Position numbers and translations under genes: made by a program. 64,000 nt of DNA from Candidatus Flexicrinis proximus (lineage in GTDB: Bacteria > Chloroflexota > Anaerolineae > Aggregatilineales > Phototrophicaceae). The DNA lies in assembly GCA_016712885.1 (NCBI GenBank), contig JADJQF010000015.1, forward strand, positions 1 through 64,000. Direction: 5' to 3'. Of the stretch, positions 43,837 to 51,955 are shown piece by piece (the first letter of the stretch is position 1; every line of letters starts with the position of its first letter). A model generated the notes under the pieces. It was not told where the DNA came from. It was given only the letters and a program-made list of their open reading frames with translations, and did no database searches.

Positions 43837-45258
43837 ATGCTCTTCTCACCGCTCCCGCGTACTGACCGACCACAACTGCGGATTTCCGAGCGCCGGCTGC
43901 TGATGCGTATCGGCGATACGCTGGCCGTACTGGCCGCCGTGCTGCTTGCGATCGTCATCTGGTCGGTGGTCGCCAAATACCCGCTTAATGCGCGCTTCAT
44001 CCTGGAACAGTCGGTGTGGGTCATCATTCTGGCGCCGCTGTGGCTGCTGCTGGCCAACGCGAACGACTTCTACGACCTGAGACTGGCCAGCAAGCGCGGG
44101 CCGATGCTGCAGCGATTGATGCTGATCACGGCGCAGCTGATTGTCGTGTACCTGATCGTTTTCTTCGTCAGCCCACGAGATGCACTGCCGCGCCTTTTCA
44201 TCCTGTACTATGGCGTGCTGTCGTTCGCATTTATCGCGATCTGGCGGTTGGTCAATCCGGCGCTGATCGGCTGGGCAAGCACCTCACGGAAGGTGCTGAT
44301 CATCGGCACAGACGGCAGCGCGGGCGAGATGATCCGCGCGCTGCACGAGCAGTCGGAACGGGAATACACGGTGCGCGGGATCATCGGCGAGTCGGAACAT
44401 GTCGGACAGTTGATCGAAGATATCCCGGTGATTGGCAGTCCGGCGGACCTGATGAACTACATCGCGCGCGAGCGGATCACCGAGCTGATCCTGACTTCGA
44501 CGCGCGACCTGTCGGGCGAGATGTTTCAGGCCGTGATGGACGCTTATCAGGCGGGCGTGGCCCTGATCCCGATGCCGGTGCTGTACGAGCGGATTACGGG
44601 GCGCGTACCGGTCGAACATGTCGGGAGCAACTGGACGGTGGTGCTGCCGCTGGAAGACGGCGACGGCTTCGAGCCCTATCCGGCGCTGAAGCGCTTTCTG
44701 GAGGTCACGGCGTCGCTGATCGGGCTTATCCCTTTTGCGCTAATGCTTCCAGTCATCGCGCTGATCGTCTATATCGACTCGCCGGGGCCGATTTTCTACG
44801 GCCAGGAGCGTGTTGGCCTGAACGGCCGATCCTTTCGCGTCTATAAGTTCCGGACGATGGTGCCGGACGCCGAAAAATTCACCGGCGCGGTATTCAGCGA
44901 CAAGAACGATCCTCGCAAGACACGGTTCGGTAAACTGCTGCGTAAGACCCGCATCGACGAACTGCCGCAGCTCTGGAACATCCTGCGCGGCGACATGAGC
45001 CTGGTCGGCCCACGGCCGGAGCGCCCTGAGCACGTACAGCGCCTGCAGCAAAAGATCCCGTTCTACCGGACGCGCCTGATTGTCCGGCCCGGTCTCACCG
45101 GGTGGGCGCAGGTCATGTACGGGTACGGGTCCACCGACGACGACGCTCTGGTGAAGCTGCAATACGACTTGTACTACATCCGGCACCGTTCGCTATTCCT
45201 GGACCTGAACATTGCGGTCAAGACCGTGGGACGGGTCCTCAGGATGTCCGGGGTATAG
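43837..45258 (+). CDS. Polyprenyl-phosphate sugar-1-phosphate transferase (WcaJ/CpsE type)
   Basis: 473 residues. Starts the synthesis of surface polysaccharides by putting a sugar-1-phosphate on undecaprenyl phosphate. Four N-terminal membrane helices, a CoA-binding-like Rossmann domain (KVLIIGTDGSAGEMI, about 150-270), a fifth helix near 290, and the catalytic domain with YKFRTMVPDAE, DELPQLWNILRGDMSLVGPRPE and RPGLTGWAQV near 340-440. These are all hallmarks of the WcaJ/EpsE class. GAAGG lies before ATG 43837 and TACAAT (43800-43805) is a possible -10. No polymerase or glycosyltransferase genes are adjacent. Confidence 0.94.
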   Translation: MLFSPLPRTDRPQLRISERRLLMRIGDTLAVLAAVLLAIVIWSVVAKYPLNARFILEQSVWVIILAPLWLLLANANDFYDLRLASKRGPMLQRLMLITAQLIVVYLIVFFVSPRDALPRLFILYYGVLSFAFIAIWRLVNPALIGWASTSRKVLIIGTDGSAGEMIRALHEQSEREYTVRGIIGESEHVGQLIEDIPVIGSPADLMNYIARERITELILTSTRDLSGEMFQAVMDAYQAGVALIPMPVLYERITGRVPVEHVGSNWTVVLPLEDGDGFEPYPALKRFLEVTASLIGLIPFALMLPVIALIVYIDSPGPIFYGQERVGLNGRSFRVYKFRTMVPDAEKFTGAVFSDKNDPRKTRFGKLLRKTRIDELPQLWNILRGDMSLVGPRPERPEHVQRLQQKIPFYRTRLIVRPGLTGWAQVMYGYGSTDDDALVKLQYDLYYIRHRSLFLDLNIAVKTVGRVLRMSGV

Positions 45259-45343
45259 GTTCCCGAGGGCGGAACTGCCCGAAGAATCTTGTGCGGACAG
45301 GCCAATGACGTGCGCCTGCAAGAGTCATAGACTCTGCTAAACG

Positions 45344-45445
45344 GTGCTGCCACCCCACGTCGGCGAGGGACTTGCACCCCTCGCTCCTTCACCTGCGCGG
45401 TACAGGAGTGCTCCTGGCGAGGTTCGGGACCCCAAAGAAAGACCA
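45344..45445 (-). repeat. Double-hairpin intergenic repeat, copy 4
   Basis: Reading the minus strand it follows copy 1 step by step, with CAGGAG/CTCCTG (45403-45416), GCGAGGG/CCCTCGC (45363-45384) and a mutated final GGAGGC hairpin near 45345. It occupies part of the 309-base gap between the sugar transferase and pyrroline-5-carboxylate dehydrogenase genes. Confidence 0.7.
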
Positions 45446-45487
45446 TAGCACGCCCAGAAGCGCGGCAGGTAAGCGAAGCACTGGCAA

Positions 45488-45542
45488 TTGCGTCGGAGTG
45501 CATAGTACAATATCTCTAATTCAATTTGTACATAATGCACAA
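45488..45542 (+). promoter_or_regulatory. Promoter and paired operator-like sites before the P5C dehydrogenase gene
   Basis: TTGCGT (45488-45493) and TATCTC (45511-45516) have a 17-base spacing. Two related inverted-repeat sites flank the start region: GTGCATAGTACAA (45498-45510, inside the spacer) and TTGTACATAATGCACAA (45526-45542, a near-perfect palindrome). Read on the minus strand the first is TTGTACTATGCAC, so both share TTGTAC and ATGCAC or TATGCAC halves. A regulator of amino-acid catabolism may bind here. Confidence 0.5.
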
Positions 45543-45567
45543 TTATGGCAGTTCGTGGAGGTGCACA

Positions 45568-47127
45568 ATGCTGCCGGAGTTTCGCAACGAGCCGTTGACA
45601 GACTTCAGCGACCCGGATCAGGCCGCTGTTTTTGAGGAAGCGCTGCGGGTCAACCAGCGCGACTTCGGGCGCCTGTATCCAATGGTTATCGGCGGGCAGG
45701 AAGTGATGACCGACAGCACGTTCGCGTCCGTCAATCCGTCCCGCCCATCCGACGTGATCGCTCAGTTTCCGCTGGGGGACGCCGCCCATGTGGATCAAGC
45801 CATCGAGGCCGCGCGCTGTGCGTTCATTACCTGGCAGCACACGACGCCATTCGAACGCGCCGGCATCCTTCACCGGGTGGCGGGCATGATGCGCCGCCGC
45901 AAGCACGAGTTCAGCGCGACCATGGTGCTGGAGGTCGGCAAGTCCTGGACGGAGGCCGACGCAGACACGGCGGAGGCGATCGACTTCCTCGAATACTACG
46001 CGCGGCAGATCCTCGAAATCTGCGACAGCAGCGCGAAGCTGATTCCGTATCCGAACGAGCGCGGACAACTGGTCTACATCCCGCTGGGAGTTGGCGCGAT
46101 TATCCCTCCCTGGAACTTCCCCAACGCGATCTTCACGGGCATGACGAGCGCGGCGATCGTCAGCGGCAACACCGTACTGGTCAAACCTGCGGATCAGAGT
46201 CCGCTGATCGCCTATAAGGTGGCCGCCCTGTTCTGGGAGTGCGGCCTGCCTGACGGCGTTCTAAACTTCCTGACCGGGCCGGGGCCGATTGTAGGCGGCC
46301 GGATGGTCGAACACCCGACGACGCGGTTTATCGCGTTCACCGGTTCACGCGCGGTCGGCGAAGGCATTTACGCGAAAGCCGCAGTGATCCACCCCGGACA
46401 GAAGTGGCTGAAGCGCAGCATCCTCGAACTTGGCGGAAAGGACGCCGTCATCGTGGACTCCAGCGCGGACCTGGACGCGGCCGCGGCAGGAATAGTCGCC
46501 GGGGCGTTCGGATTCGGGGGCCAGAAGTGCAGCGCCGGAAGCCGCGCCGTCATCGTGGACTCCGTCTACGATGCGGTTGCGGAGAAGGTCGTGGCACTGA
46601 CCCGCAGACTCACGGTAGACGATCCGGCGTCGCGACCGTTGGTCGGGCTTGGTCCGGTGATCGATGCCAAGGCGCATGCCAAGACGATGTCGTATATTGA
46701 GATCGGCATGACCGAAGGCACGCTATTGACCGGCGGCCATGCGCTCAGCACGACTAACGAAGGCTACTTCATCGAGCCAACGGTGTTTGGCGAGGTCGAC
46801 CCGCAGGCGCGGATCGCCCAGGAGGAAATCTTCGGGCCGGTGCTGGCGCTGATTCGAGCCAAAGACTTCGACCACGCGCTGCACATCGCGAACGATACGG
46901 ACTACGGGCTTACCGGTGCGGTGTACGCCAAAGACAACGCGAAGCTGGAACAAGCCCGGCGCGAGTTCCACGTCGGGAACCTGTACCTGAACCGCAAGAT
47001 CACCGGCGCGCTAGTGGGCGTGAATCCGTTCGGCGGTTTCAATATGAGCGGCACGGACAGCAAGGCCGGCGGTCCGGACTACCTGCTGCACTTCACGCAG
47101 GCGAAGAGCATTGCGGAACAGCTCTAG
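45568..47127 (+). CDS. pruA: 1-pyrroline-5-carboxylate dehydrogenase (P5CDH)
   Basis: 519 residues. Oxidises L-glutamate-5-semialdehyde to glutamate in proline and arginine breakdown. Aldehyde dehydrogenase motifs: PLGVGAIIPPWNFPNAI, LELGGKDAV (general base Glu near 288) and FGGQKCSAGSR (nucleophile Cys near 321), with VGPV/ IFGPVL late. Closest to the RocA/PutA-type branch. ATG 45568 with GGAGGT seven bases upstream. Arginase at 19539-20444 would supply its substrate through ornithine; the aminotransferase step is not in the window with certainty. Confidence 0.93.
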   Translation: MLPEFRNEPLTDFSDPDQAAVFEEALRVNQRDFGRLYPMVIGGQEVMTDSTFASVNPSRPSDVIAQFPLGDAAHVDQAIEAARCAFITWQHTTPFERAGILHRVAGMMRRRKHEFSATMVLEVGKSWTEADADTAEAIDFLEYYARQILEICDSSAKLIPYPNERGQLVYIPLGVGAIIPPWNFPNAIFTGMTSAAIVSGNTVLVKPADQSPLIAYKVAALFWECGLPDGVLNFLTGPGPIVGGRMVEHPTTRFIAFTGSRAVGEGIYAKAAVIHPGQKWLKRSILELGGKDAVIVDSSADLDAAAAGIVAGAFGFGGQKCSAGSRAVIVDSVYDAVAEKVVALTRRLTVDDPASRPLVGLGPVIDAKAHAKTMSYIEIGMTEGTLLTGGHALSTTNEGYFIEPTVFGEVDPQARIAQEEIFGPVLALIRAKDFDHALHIANDTDYGLTGAVYAKDNAKLEQARREFHVGNLYLNRKITGALVGVNPFGGFNMSGTDSKAGGPDYLLHFTQAKSIAEQL

Positions 47128-47148
47128 AGCCTGTTAAAGACCTGGTTT

Positions 47149-47260
47149 GTGGAGGCGCTGCCTCCACGGCTCCGCGAGGGACTTACGCCCCTCGACCCCT
47201 CACCTGCGATTTTGTGGCGTGAGTGCCACAGAATCGCTATGGGAGGCGCAGGAGTGCAAA
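47149..47260 (-). repeat. Double-hairpin intergenic repeat, copy 5
   Basis: GTGGAGGC-GCT-GCCTCCAC (47149-47167), CGAGGG/CCCTCG around ACTTACGC (47175-47194), and a further hairpin TGTGGC-GTGAGT-GCCACA (47213-47230). Located between the P5C dehydrogenase and the second MBL gene. Confidence 0.8.
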
Positions 47261-47376
47261 CGAAATCTAAAGCGCATAATTCGCCGCTGCGCGCGGGCCG
47301 CCCGGCGTCCGGGCAGGCGCACAGGCGATAGCCTGCCCACAATCCGACCGCCAACGTTCAGGGAGAAGACGAACCT

Positions 47377-48195
47377 ATGCCCGACACCACCTCCAGGTTT
47401 CAACTCGGCGCGATCGAGGCCATGACTGTGGCAGACGAGTATGGTCCGATGCCGGTCGACCGTTTTAACAGCATCTTCAACACGGCGGACGCGGAGGATC
47501 TCCGCGCGGCGTTCGCGCAACTCGAAGCACCGCAGTTCAGCCGAAACGGACTGTACCTGAAGACCCCTGCGGCGCGGGTGCTGGTCGATACCGGCGAGGG
47601 GCGGATGGTGCAGAACCTGAGCACCGCCGGCGTGAACCCAGCACAAATCGACCTGCTGATCATCACGCACTTTCACGGCGACCACATCAACGGCATGACC
47701 GACAGCGCAGGCGCCGCCGTGTTTCCGAACGCGCGCGTGGCCGTCTCGCAAAACGAGTGGACGCACTGGATGAGCGACAAGACCCTGGCCGAGATCGGGC
47801 CGGAGCGCGCGCAAAACCTGCGTAAAGCCTTTGCGCCCTACGCCGAGGCCGGCCGGCTGGATTATTTCTCCGATGGCCAGGCGATCACGCCGGAAATCCA
47901 CGCGGTGCTGATGCCAGGCCACACGCCGGGGATGATGGGACTAAGCATCACATCCGGAGCAGTAACACTCTTGCACATTGCCGATGCCGCCCATGTCCCG
48001 CTGCAGGGTCATTTTCTGGAGCGGGTCCCGCGCTTCGACAGCCTGCCTGAAATCGCGAGTGCCACGCGGCGCGGGGTGTTCGAGCGGGCGGCCACGAACG
48101 GCGAGCTGCTATTCGCGTATCATTTCCCGTTTCCCGGCGTGGGACGCGTGACGCGCAGCAGCGATGGATATGACTGGACGCCGCTGGCCGGCTAG
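47377..48195 (+). CDS. Metallo-beta-lactamase fold hydrolase (second copy)
   Basis: 272 residues. HFHGDH at about 97-102 replaces HAHGDH; the later ligands are in MPGHTPGMMGL and LLHIADAAHVP, and HFPFPGVGRV closes the domain like HLAPFPGLGHV in the copy at 42862-43731, so the two genes are paralogues. A role in lactone or phosphoester hydrolysis is possible. ATG at 47377 follows GGGAGAAG. Substrate unknown. Confidence 0.85.
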   Translation: MPDTTSRFQLGAIEAMTVADEYGPMPVDRFNSIFNTADAEDLRAAFAQLEAPQFSRNGLYLKTPAARVLVDTGEGRMVQNLSTAGVNPAQIDLLIITHFHGDHINGMTDSAGAAVFPNARVAVSQNEWTHWMSDKTLAEIGPERAQNLRKAFAPYAEAGRLDYFSDGQAITPEIHAVLMPGHTPGMMGLSITSGAVTLLHIADAAHVPLQGHFLERVPRFDSLPEIASATRRGVFERAATNGELLFAYHFPFPGVGRVTRSSDGYDWTPLAG

Positions 48196-48202
48196 CATTT
48201 AT

Positions 48203-48275
48203 GCGGAGGAACAGCCTCTACCCTCTTTCCGGGGAGCCAGCACCGCTCGACCCCTCAACACCGGTTTTTGGCGCT
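48203..48275 (-). repeat. Degenerate double-hairpin repeat, copy 7
   Basis: Sequence such as CTCGACCCCTCA and GGAGG...GCCTCT matches copies 5 and 6 in the same order, but the hairpin stems are mutated. It lies in the 117-base gap between the second MBL gene and the convergent unknown gene. Confidence 0.45.
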
Positions 48276-48312
48276 CACGACGGGTCACAAGACACGCCTG
48301 ACGCGGGTTCGT

Positions 48313-48771
48313 TCAGCGCGCGCGCACAGGGGCTGGGCGCACGGTCAGACGCAGCGCGGGATCGATGGCCGGCTGCTGAACGCGGCGGTCAGACTCTGCA
48401 CCTACGGCCCGGGCGTGCGCAATGGTGCGCCGGATATGTTCGGCCTTACGACGCTCTTTTGCCGACAACTTCCCATGATGAGAACGGCTGTTTGCTGGCG
48501 CGGACGGCGCAGCGGCCTGCGGAACCGCTTCGAGGGGCGACGCCGGGGCGGACACTTCAGGGGGCGGCGCTGCTGGTAAGGCTGAGGCTTCCGGAGGAGC
48601 GGCGAGCTTATTCAAGGTGGCGATAAGATGGCTGACGGCCGATATGGCGGCGACACGATGGCGGAGCGGCGCGTCAGCGATGACTTCCGGATCGGTGACG
48701 GACTCGACGAGGACGGATGCCGCGGTATAGAGGTTGGTTATGAGCTGCTGAACTGGCGTAATGGGGAGCAT
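48313..48771 (-). CDS. Unknown helical protein with basic C-terminus, behind operator array B
   Basis: 152 residues. N-terminal 55 residues are helical (PVQQLITNLYTAASVLVESVTDPEVI...ISAVSHLIATLNKLA), the middle is a Pro/Ala-rich linker (about 58-95), and the last 50 are basic (SAKERRKAEHIRRTIAHARA...), which suggests nucleic-acid binding. ATG at 48769-48771 is chosen since AAGGAA precedes it and earlier codons look like leader sequence. A 5' leader of about 100 bases runs from an extended -10 at 48883-48891, preceded by array B. No family recognised; the operator array hints at damage- or stress-controlled expression. Confidence 0.65.
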   Translation of the reverse strand: MLPITPVQQLITNLYTAASVLVESVTDPEVIADAPLRHRVAAISAVSHLIATLNKLAAPPEASALPAAPPPEVSAPASPLEAVPQAAAPSAPANSRSHHGKLSAKERRKAEHIRRTIAHARAVGAESDRRVQQPAIDPALRLTVRPAPVRAR

Positions 48772-48882
48772 CAGAAATTCCTTTTTCCCGAATGTCGGGA
48801 CGCTGGACGGCGATGGACAAGACGAAATACACCTGATGAGGGAGAGGTTTCCCTCACGAGCGGATAATTCACTGGTCTTCCG

Positions 48883-48891
48883 GTTATACCA
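48883..48891 (-). promoter_or_regulatory. Extended -10 promoter for the unknown gene
   Basis: On the minus strand TGG-TATAAC matches the extended -10 form. It is 23 bases beyond the end of array B, close to the 22 bases seen at array A. No clear -35. Confidence 0.55.
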
Positions 48892-48911
48892 CGAGCCTGC
48901 ATGCAAAAGTG

Positions 48912-48947
48912 AAACAAACGTTCGAACATTTGTTCGAACATTTGTTC
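48912..48947 (-). promoter_or_regulatory. Tandem array of three 12-bp palindromic operators (array B)
   Basis: Plus-strand units: AAACAAACGTTC (48912-48923), GAACATTTGTTC (48924-48935), GAACATTTGTTC (48936-48947); the last two are identical perfect palindromes. On the minus strand the order and the final GTTTGTTTC match array A at 18235-18270, so both arrays point toward their -10 in the same orientation. Core GAAC-N4-GTTC agrees with the LexA box of Gram-positive type, though a different regulator is possible. Confidence 0.75.
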
Positions 48948-49079
48948 AGAACGCAAGATGAGAAACGCAGGTGCAGGAGAATGAGGATTCTGTGCCTGGT
49001 TTGTGGAGGTGCGGCAGTACAAAAACACCTGCCGGAGTCTGGGGATAAAGCCCCGTCGAAAGCGGAGAAGACGGGACTC

Positions 49080-49109
49080 AAAAGCCCCCGTCCGGCTGGA
49101 CGAGGGCTT
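49080..49109 (-). terminator. Terminator downstream of the glycosidase gene
   Basis: On the minus strand AAGCCC-TCGTCC pairs with GGACGG-GGGCTT across AGCC, then TTTT. It lies 27 bases after the glycosidase stop. The rest of the 364-base gap 48772-49135 holds array B and its promoter. Confidence 0.85.
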
Positions 49110-49135
49110 GTTTGCCTGGCTGAATGTCGGAGGGG

Positions 49136-50548
49136 TTAGCTCCCCATTACCACGCCGAGGGTCGAACACGCCGGGCAGGTGCCGCCGGGGCGGATGATGG
49201 CGTACCCGGCTTGAGGATCGTTGTTGTTATAGAGTGTCGCGTTGACATTCCAGACGATCATCAGGCGGACATAGCCGAGAGAAGCCGAGATCGAAGCCGC
49301 TTCGGCAAGCCAGGCGGCCTGCTCGGCGACGGTGGTGTCGGCGCCCCAGGCGAAACCGGGGGCAATCGGGCCGTAGCCTTCAGGAGAGACATAGCCGATT
49401 TCGGTCAGGCAGATCGGGCGGTTGCTGATATAGGCGCGGGCGCGGCCGTTGTTGCTGCCGAAGTAGCGGGTCGGGAAGTTGTCGCGCGGATCGCCGGTGG
49501 TGGCGCTGGGCGCGAGAATACCCTCGTTATAGTGGAGGCCGACGCAGTCCATGTAGTTGGCAGCACCGGCATCAGCCATCTGCTGGAAGAAGACATCATC
49601 GTTGCAGACGTGAATGGTACCGTTCTGGACGCAACCCGCCGCGCCGGCATAACCGGTCGGCGAAGGCGCCGCGCTGATCACCATGACGTTCGCGTTGGCG
49701 GCCTTGATGGCGTTAAACGATTTCGCGAGCATCTTGGTGTATTCGGCACCGTTAACTTTACCCGACGGCCATTCACGGTCGATGTTCGGCTCGTTCCAGA
49801 CTTCGATTGCGTCAGGGCCTAAGGCAGCGACCTGACCCATGTAGGCGGCAAAGGCATCGATATAGGCGTCGTAGTCGCCCATTTGCTCGGGCAGCCCGAC
49901 GACGCTGAGCATGACCTTGAAGCCGTTCGGCTTGGCGATGTCGATCATGCCTTTGGCGTTTGCGGTACCTTCGCCCAGGCTCCAACGGACCTGGAACTTC
50001 ATCCACTTCATACGCGCGGCGCGCATGGCATCGATGGCGGGCTGGTCAACGTTGAAGATATGACCGCCCAGCTCCATGCTGCCGGTGGCTCCCGAACCGG
50101 CAACCGGCGCGGGGAGATTCGGGTTGGGGGCGCCGGTGGGCGCAGCGGCAGGCGCTTCTTCACGGGTGCAGATGGTGACGGCCTTCAGGTCGAAGCTGAC
50201 GCGGACAGTCCAGGCACGGCCGCTGAGCGCCGTGATGCCGTAATTCCAGCCAAAGTAGACCGGGCGGTAATCGACTTCAGCGACGGCTTCGTCGCAGGAG
50301 TCGATGCTGACTTTCCACTCGGTCTGTTCGAACGTCCAGTTGCGGACATAGGTGAGGTCGGTGTTGAACTTCTCTTCGAGGGCGGCACGAGCGGTATCGA
50401 GGCCGCGTTTTACCGGATCGGCCGGTGCAGCCGGCGTGGCGGTAGCATCCTGGGCGACTGCCGTGATGCCGAACGACAACAGCAGCGTTAACGCCAACAG
50501 CGTCAGCAGTGCGGCTCCCCGGACAGCGCGAGCATTGGTATTCTGCAT
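49136..50548 (-). CDS. Secreted glycoside hydrolase, clan GH-A (cellulase/GH39-like)
   Basis: 470 residues with a signal peptide (ALLTLLALTLLLSFGITAVAQ, cleavage about 33). N-terminal 120 residues are a separate, Cys-containing domain. The TIM-barrel has the acid/base Glu in VWNEPNIDREW near 265 and the nucleophile Glu in PICLTEIGYVSPEGY near 395, the clan GH-A spacing. The motif PTGYAGAAGCVQNG and YMDCVGLHYNEG also occur in this group. Substrate is a beta-linked polysaccharide or oligosaccharide; family cannot be fixed. Start ATG 50546-50548. Confidence 0.82.
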   Translation of the reverse strand: MQNTNARAVRGAALLTLLALTLLLSFGITAVAQDATATPAAPADPVKRGLDTARAALEEKFNTDLTYVRNWTFEQTEWKVSIDSCDEAVAEVDYRPVYFGWNYGITALSGRAWTVRVSFDLKAVTICTREEAPAAAPTGAPNPNLPAPVAGSGATGSMELGGHIFNVDQPAIDAMRAARMKWMKFQVRWSLGEGTANAKGMIDIAKPNGFKVMLSVVGLPEQMGDYDAYIDAFAAYMGQVAALGPDAIEVWNEPNIDREWPSGKVNGAEYTKMLAKSFNAIKAANANVMVISAAPSPTGYAGAAGCVQNGTIHVCNDDVFFQQMADAGAANYMDCVGLHYNEGILAPSATTGDPRDNFPTRYFGSNNGRARAYISNRPICLTEIGYVSPEGYGPIAPGFAWGADTTVAEQAAWLAEAASISASLGYVRLMIVWNVNATLYNNNDPQAGYAIIRPGGTCPACSTLGVVMGS

Positions 50549-50760
50549 ACAGGTATCTTCCTTGCTCTTAAGCACCAGATCTGCGGACAAGGGACTCAAG
50601 CCCGCAAGTTGACGCTAAAGCCTACATCAACCCGCGCATTTTACCAGCGCCCGCTGACTGTGCGTAGTCTAATCGTTGGGTTGAATCATTAATGAAAGGC
50701 TGATTGCCGCATCGTTGGAATCGTGATACATTTTTCGGTAAATCGTAGTGTTTTGGTTCA

Positions 50761-50774
50761 GTTGTTGTAACAAC
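50761..50774 (+). promoter_or_regulatory. Palindrome before the response regulator start
   Basis: GTTGTT-GT-AACAAC is a perfect 6-bp inverted repeat 11 bases before the start codon. It could be an operator or simply part of the leader; no promoter can be fixed. Confidence 0.3.
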
Positions 50775-50784
50775 GCGGGGAAAA

Positions 50785-51471
50785 ATGCCCGATACAGTGC
50801 TGATTGTTGACGATGACGAAGGGACGCTGCGCGTTCTGGAACTACTGCTTACGCGGCGGGGTTTTGAAGTCGTCAAGGCACAGACTGCCGAAGAGGGGCT
50901 GCGGAAAGCGTACCGGTTTCAGCCCGATATCGTCCTGCTCGACGTCTCGATGCCGAACATGGATGGCTGGGAGATGTGCCGGCGGCTGCGGGATATGTCG
51001 GACGTACCGATCATCTTCCTGACGGCGCATCACGATACCAGCGACGTGGTACAGGGACTCGAGCTGGGGGCCGACGATTACGTGCCCAAGCCGTGGGATC
51101 CGGACGAACTGGTCGCGCGGTTGAAGGCGCACCTGAGACGCGCGCCACGCGCGGCGTCGAACGAAGAACTGGTTTTCGACGACGGGGACTTCCGGGTCAA
51201 CTTCCTAAACCGCGAGGTCTTTGTGCGGGATCAGATGCGGCATCTGACGCCGAAGGAATTCAACCTGCTGGGGATTCTGGTCCACAACGCCGGCCGCGTC
51301 GTTTCCCGCGATGAGCTGGTACGGCAGGCGTGGGGCGAGGAGTACGGGGACGCGATCGACAGCCTGAAACTGTATATCCACTACCTGCGGCAAAAGCTGG
51401 AGAACGATCCCGACAACCCGACTTACATTTTGACGTCGCGCGGGGTCGGCTACAGGTTTATGACTCGATAG
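50785..51471 (+). CDS. OmpR/PhoB family response regulator (orphan)
   Basis: 228 residues. Receiver domain with acidic pocket DDDE at 9-12, phospho-acceptor Asp53 in VLLDVSMPNMDGW, Thr in FLTAH near 81 and Lys in YVPKPWD near 103. The C-terminal winged helix (about 130-226) has the family motif HLTPKEFNLLGILVHNAGRVVSRDELVRQAWG. GGGGAAAA precedes the ATG. No histidine kinase is adjacent, so its partner is elsewhere. A very acidic mini-protein gene follows. Confidence 0.95.
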   Translation: MPDTVLIVDDDEGTLRVLELLLTRRGFEVVKAQTAEEGLRKAYRFQPDIVLLDVSMPNMDGWEMCRRLRDMSDVPIIFLTAHHDTSDVVQGLELGADDYVPKPWDPDELVARLKAHLRRAPRAASNEELVFDDGDFRVNFLNREVFVRDQMRHLTPKEFNLLGILVHNAGRVVSRDELVRQAWGEEYGDAIDSLKLYIHYLRQKLENDPDNPTYILTSRGVGYRFMTR

Positions 51472-51558
51472 AGTTCGGAATTCTGATATTTGCACGGCGC
51501 AGGATCATGTTATACTGCCGATGACTTCTGACCATCAGTTCACCCCCTGGAGAAGCCT

Positions 51559-51738
51559 GTGCGCGCTTTGAAAGATGCACTCGTAATGCGCGGTCCACGC
51601 GGACTGGACGACGACGAAATTGACGACGAAGGATATGACCTCGAGGACGAGGAAGATCTGTACGACGACGATCTCGACGATGACGACGACTTCGACGACG
51701 ACGACGATTTCTACGACGACGACGAAGACGAGTTCTAG
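51559..51738 (+). CDS. Very acidic 59-residue mini-protein
   Basis: GTG start 51559-51561 with GGAG about six bases upstream; TAG at 51736-51738. After a short basic start (RALKDALVMRGPRG) the remaining 42 residues are nearly all Asp/Glu, with Tyr, Phe and Leu spaced among them; I count no Lys or Arg after residue 14. Charge is far below -20. Such tails are found in chaperone-like, histone-mimic, or calcium/cation-binding proteins, but no family is recognised. It lies 87 bases after the response regulator, and the codons are consistently GAC-rich, as in true high-GC genes. Confidence 0.65.
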   Translation: MRALKDALVMRGPRGLDDDEIDDEGYDLEDEEDLYDDDLDDDDDFDDDDDFYDDDEDEF

Positions 51739-51832
51739 GGCGGCAGCGATCAACCTACAGTCATCCGTGTTAAGCCATCAGCGACACCGAGTGGGCTGAG
51801 GGAGCTATCGCTTCCGTGCAAAGGCCTGTAAA

Positions 51833-51849
51833 CGGTCGAGTTTCGACCG
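51833..51849 (+). repeat. Small hairpin CGGTCGA-GTT-TCGACCG
   Basis: A 7-bp perfect stem in the 217-base gap between the acidic mini-protein and the convergent beta-propeller gene. It lacks a T-run. I see nothing else of note in this gap. Confidence 0.4.
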
Positions 51850-51955
51850 CTGGCACAAGAAACCGAATACGTCCTTCACAAATGGATGCCGGGCGGGTGC
51901 GGTTAGGGCCGCAACGTCCGGCATTTCGCGCCGGCTACCCCTACCCCCGATATGA

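Noticed and set aside
48909..49139. Plus-strand frame of 76 codons starting KQTFEHLFEHLF
   Set aside because: Again the 12-bp array and a terminator are read as codons; no ribosome binding site, and no similarity seen.
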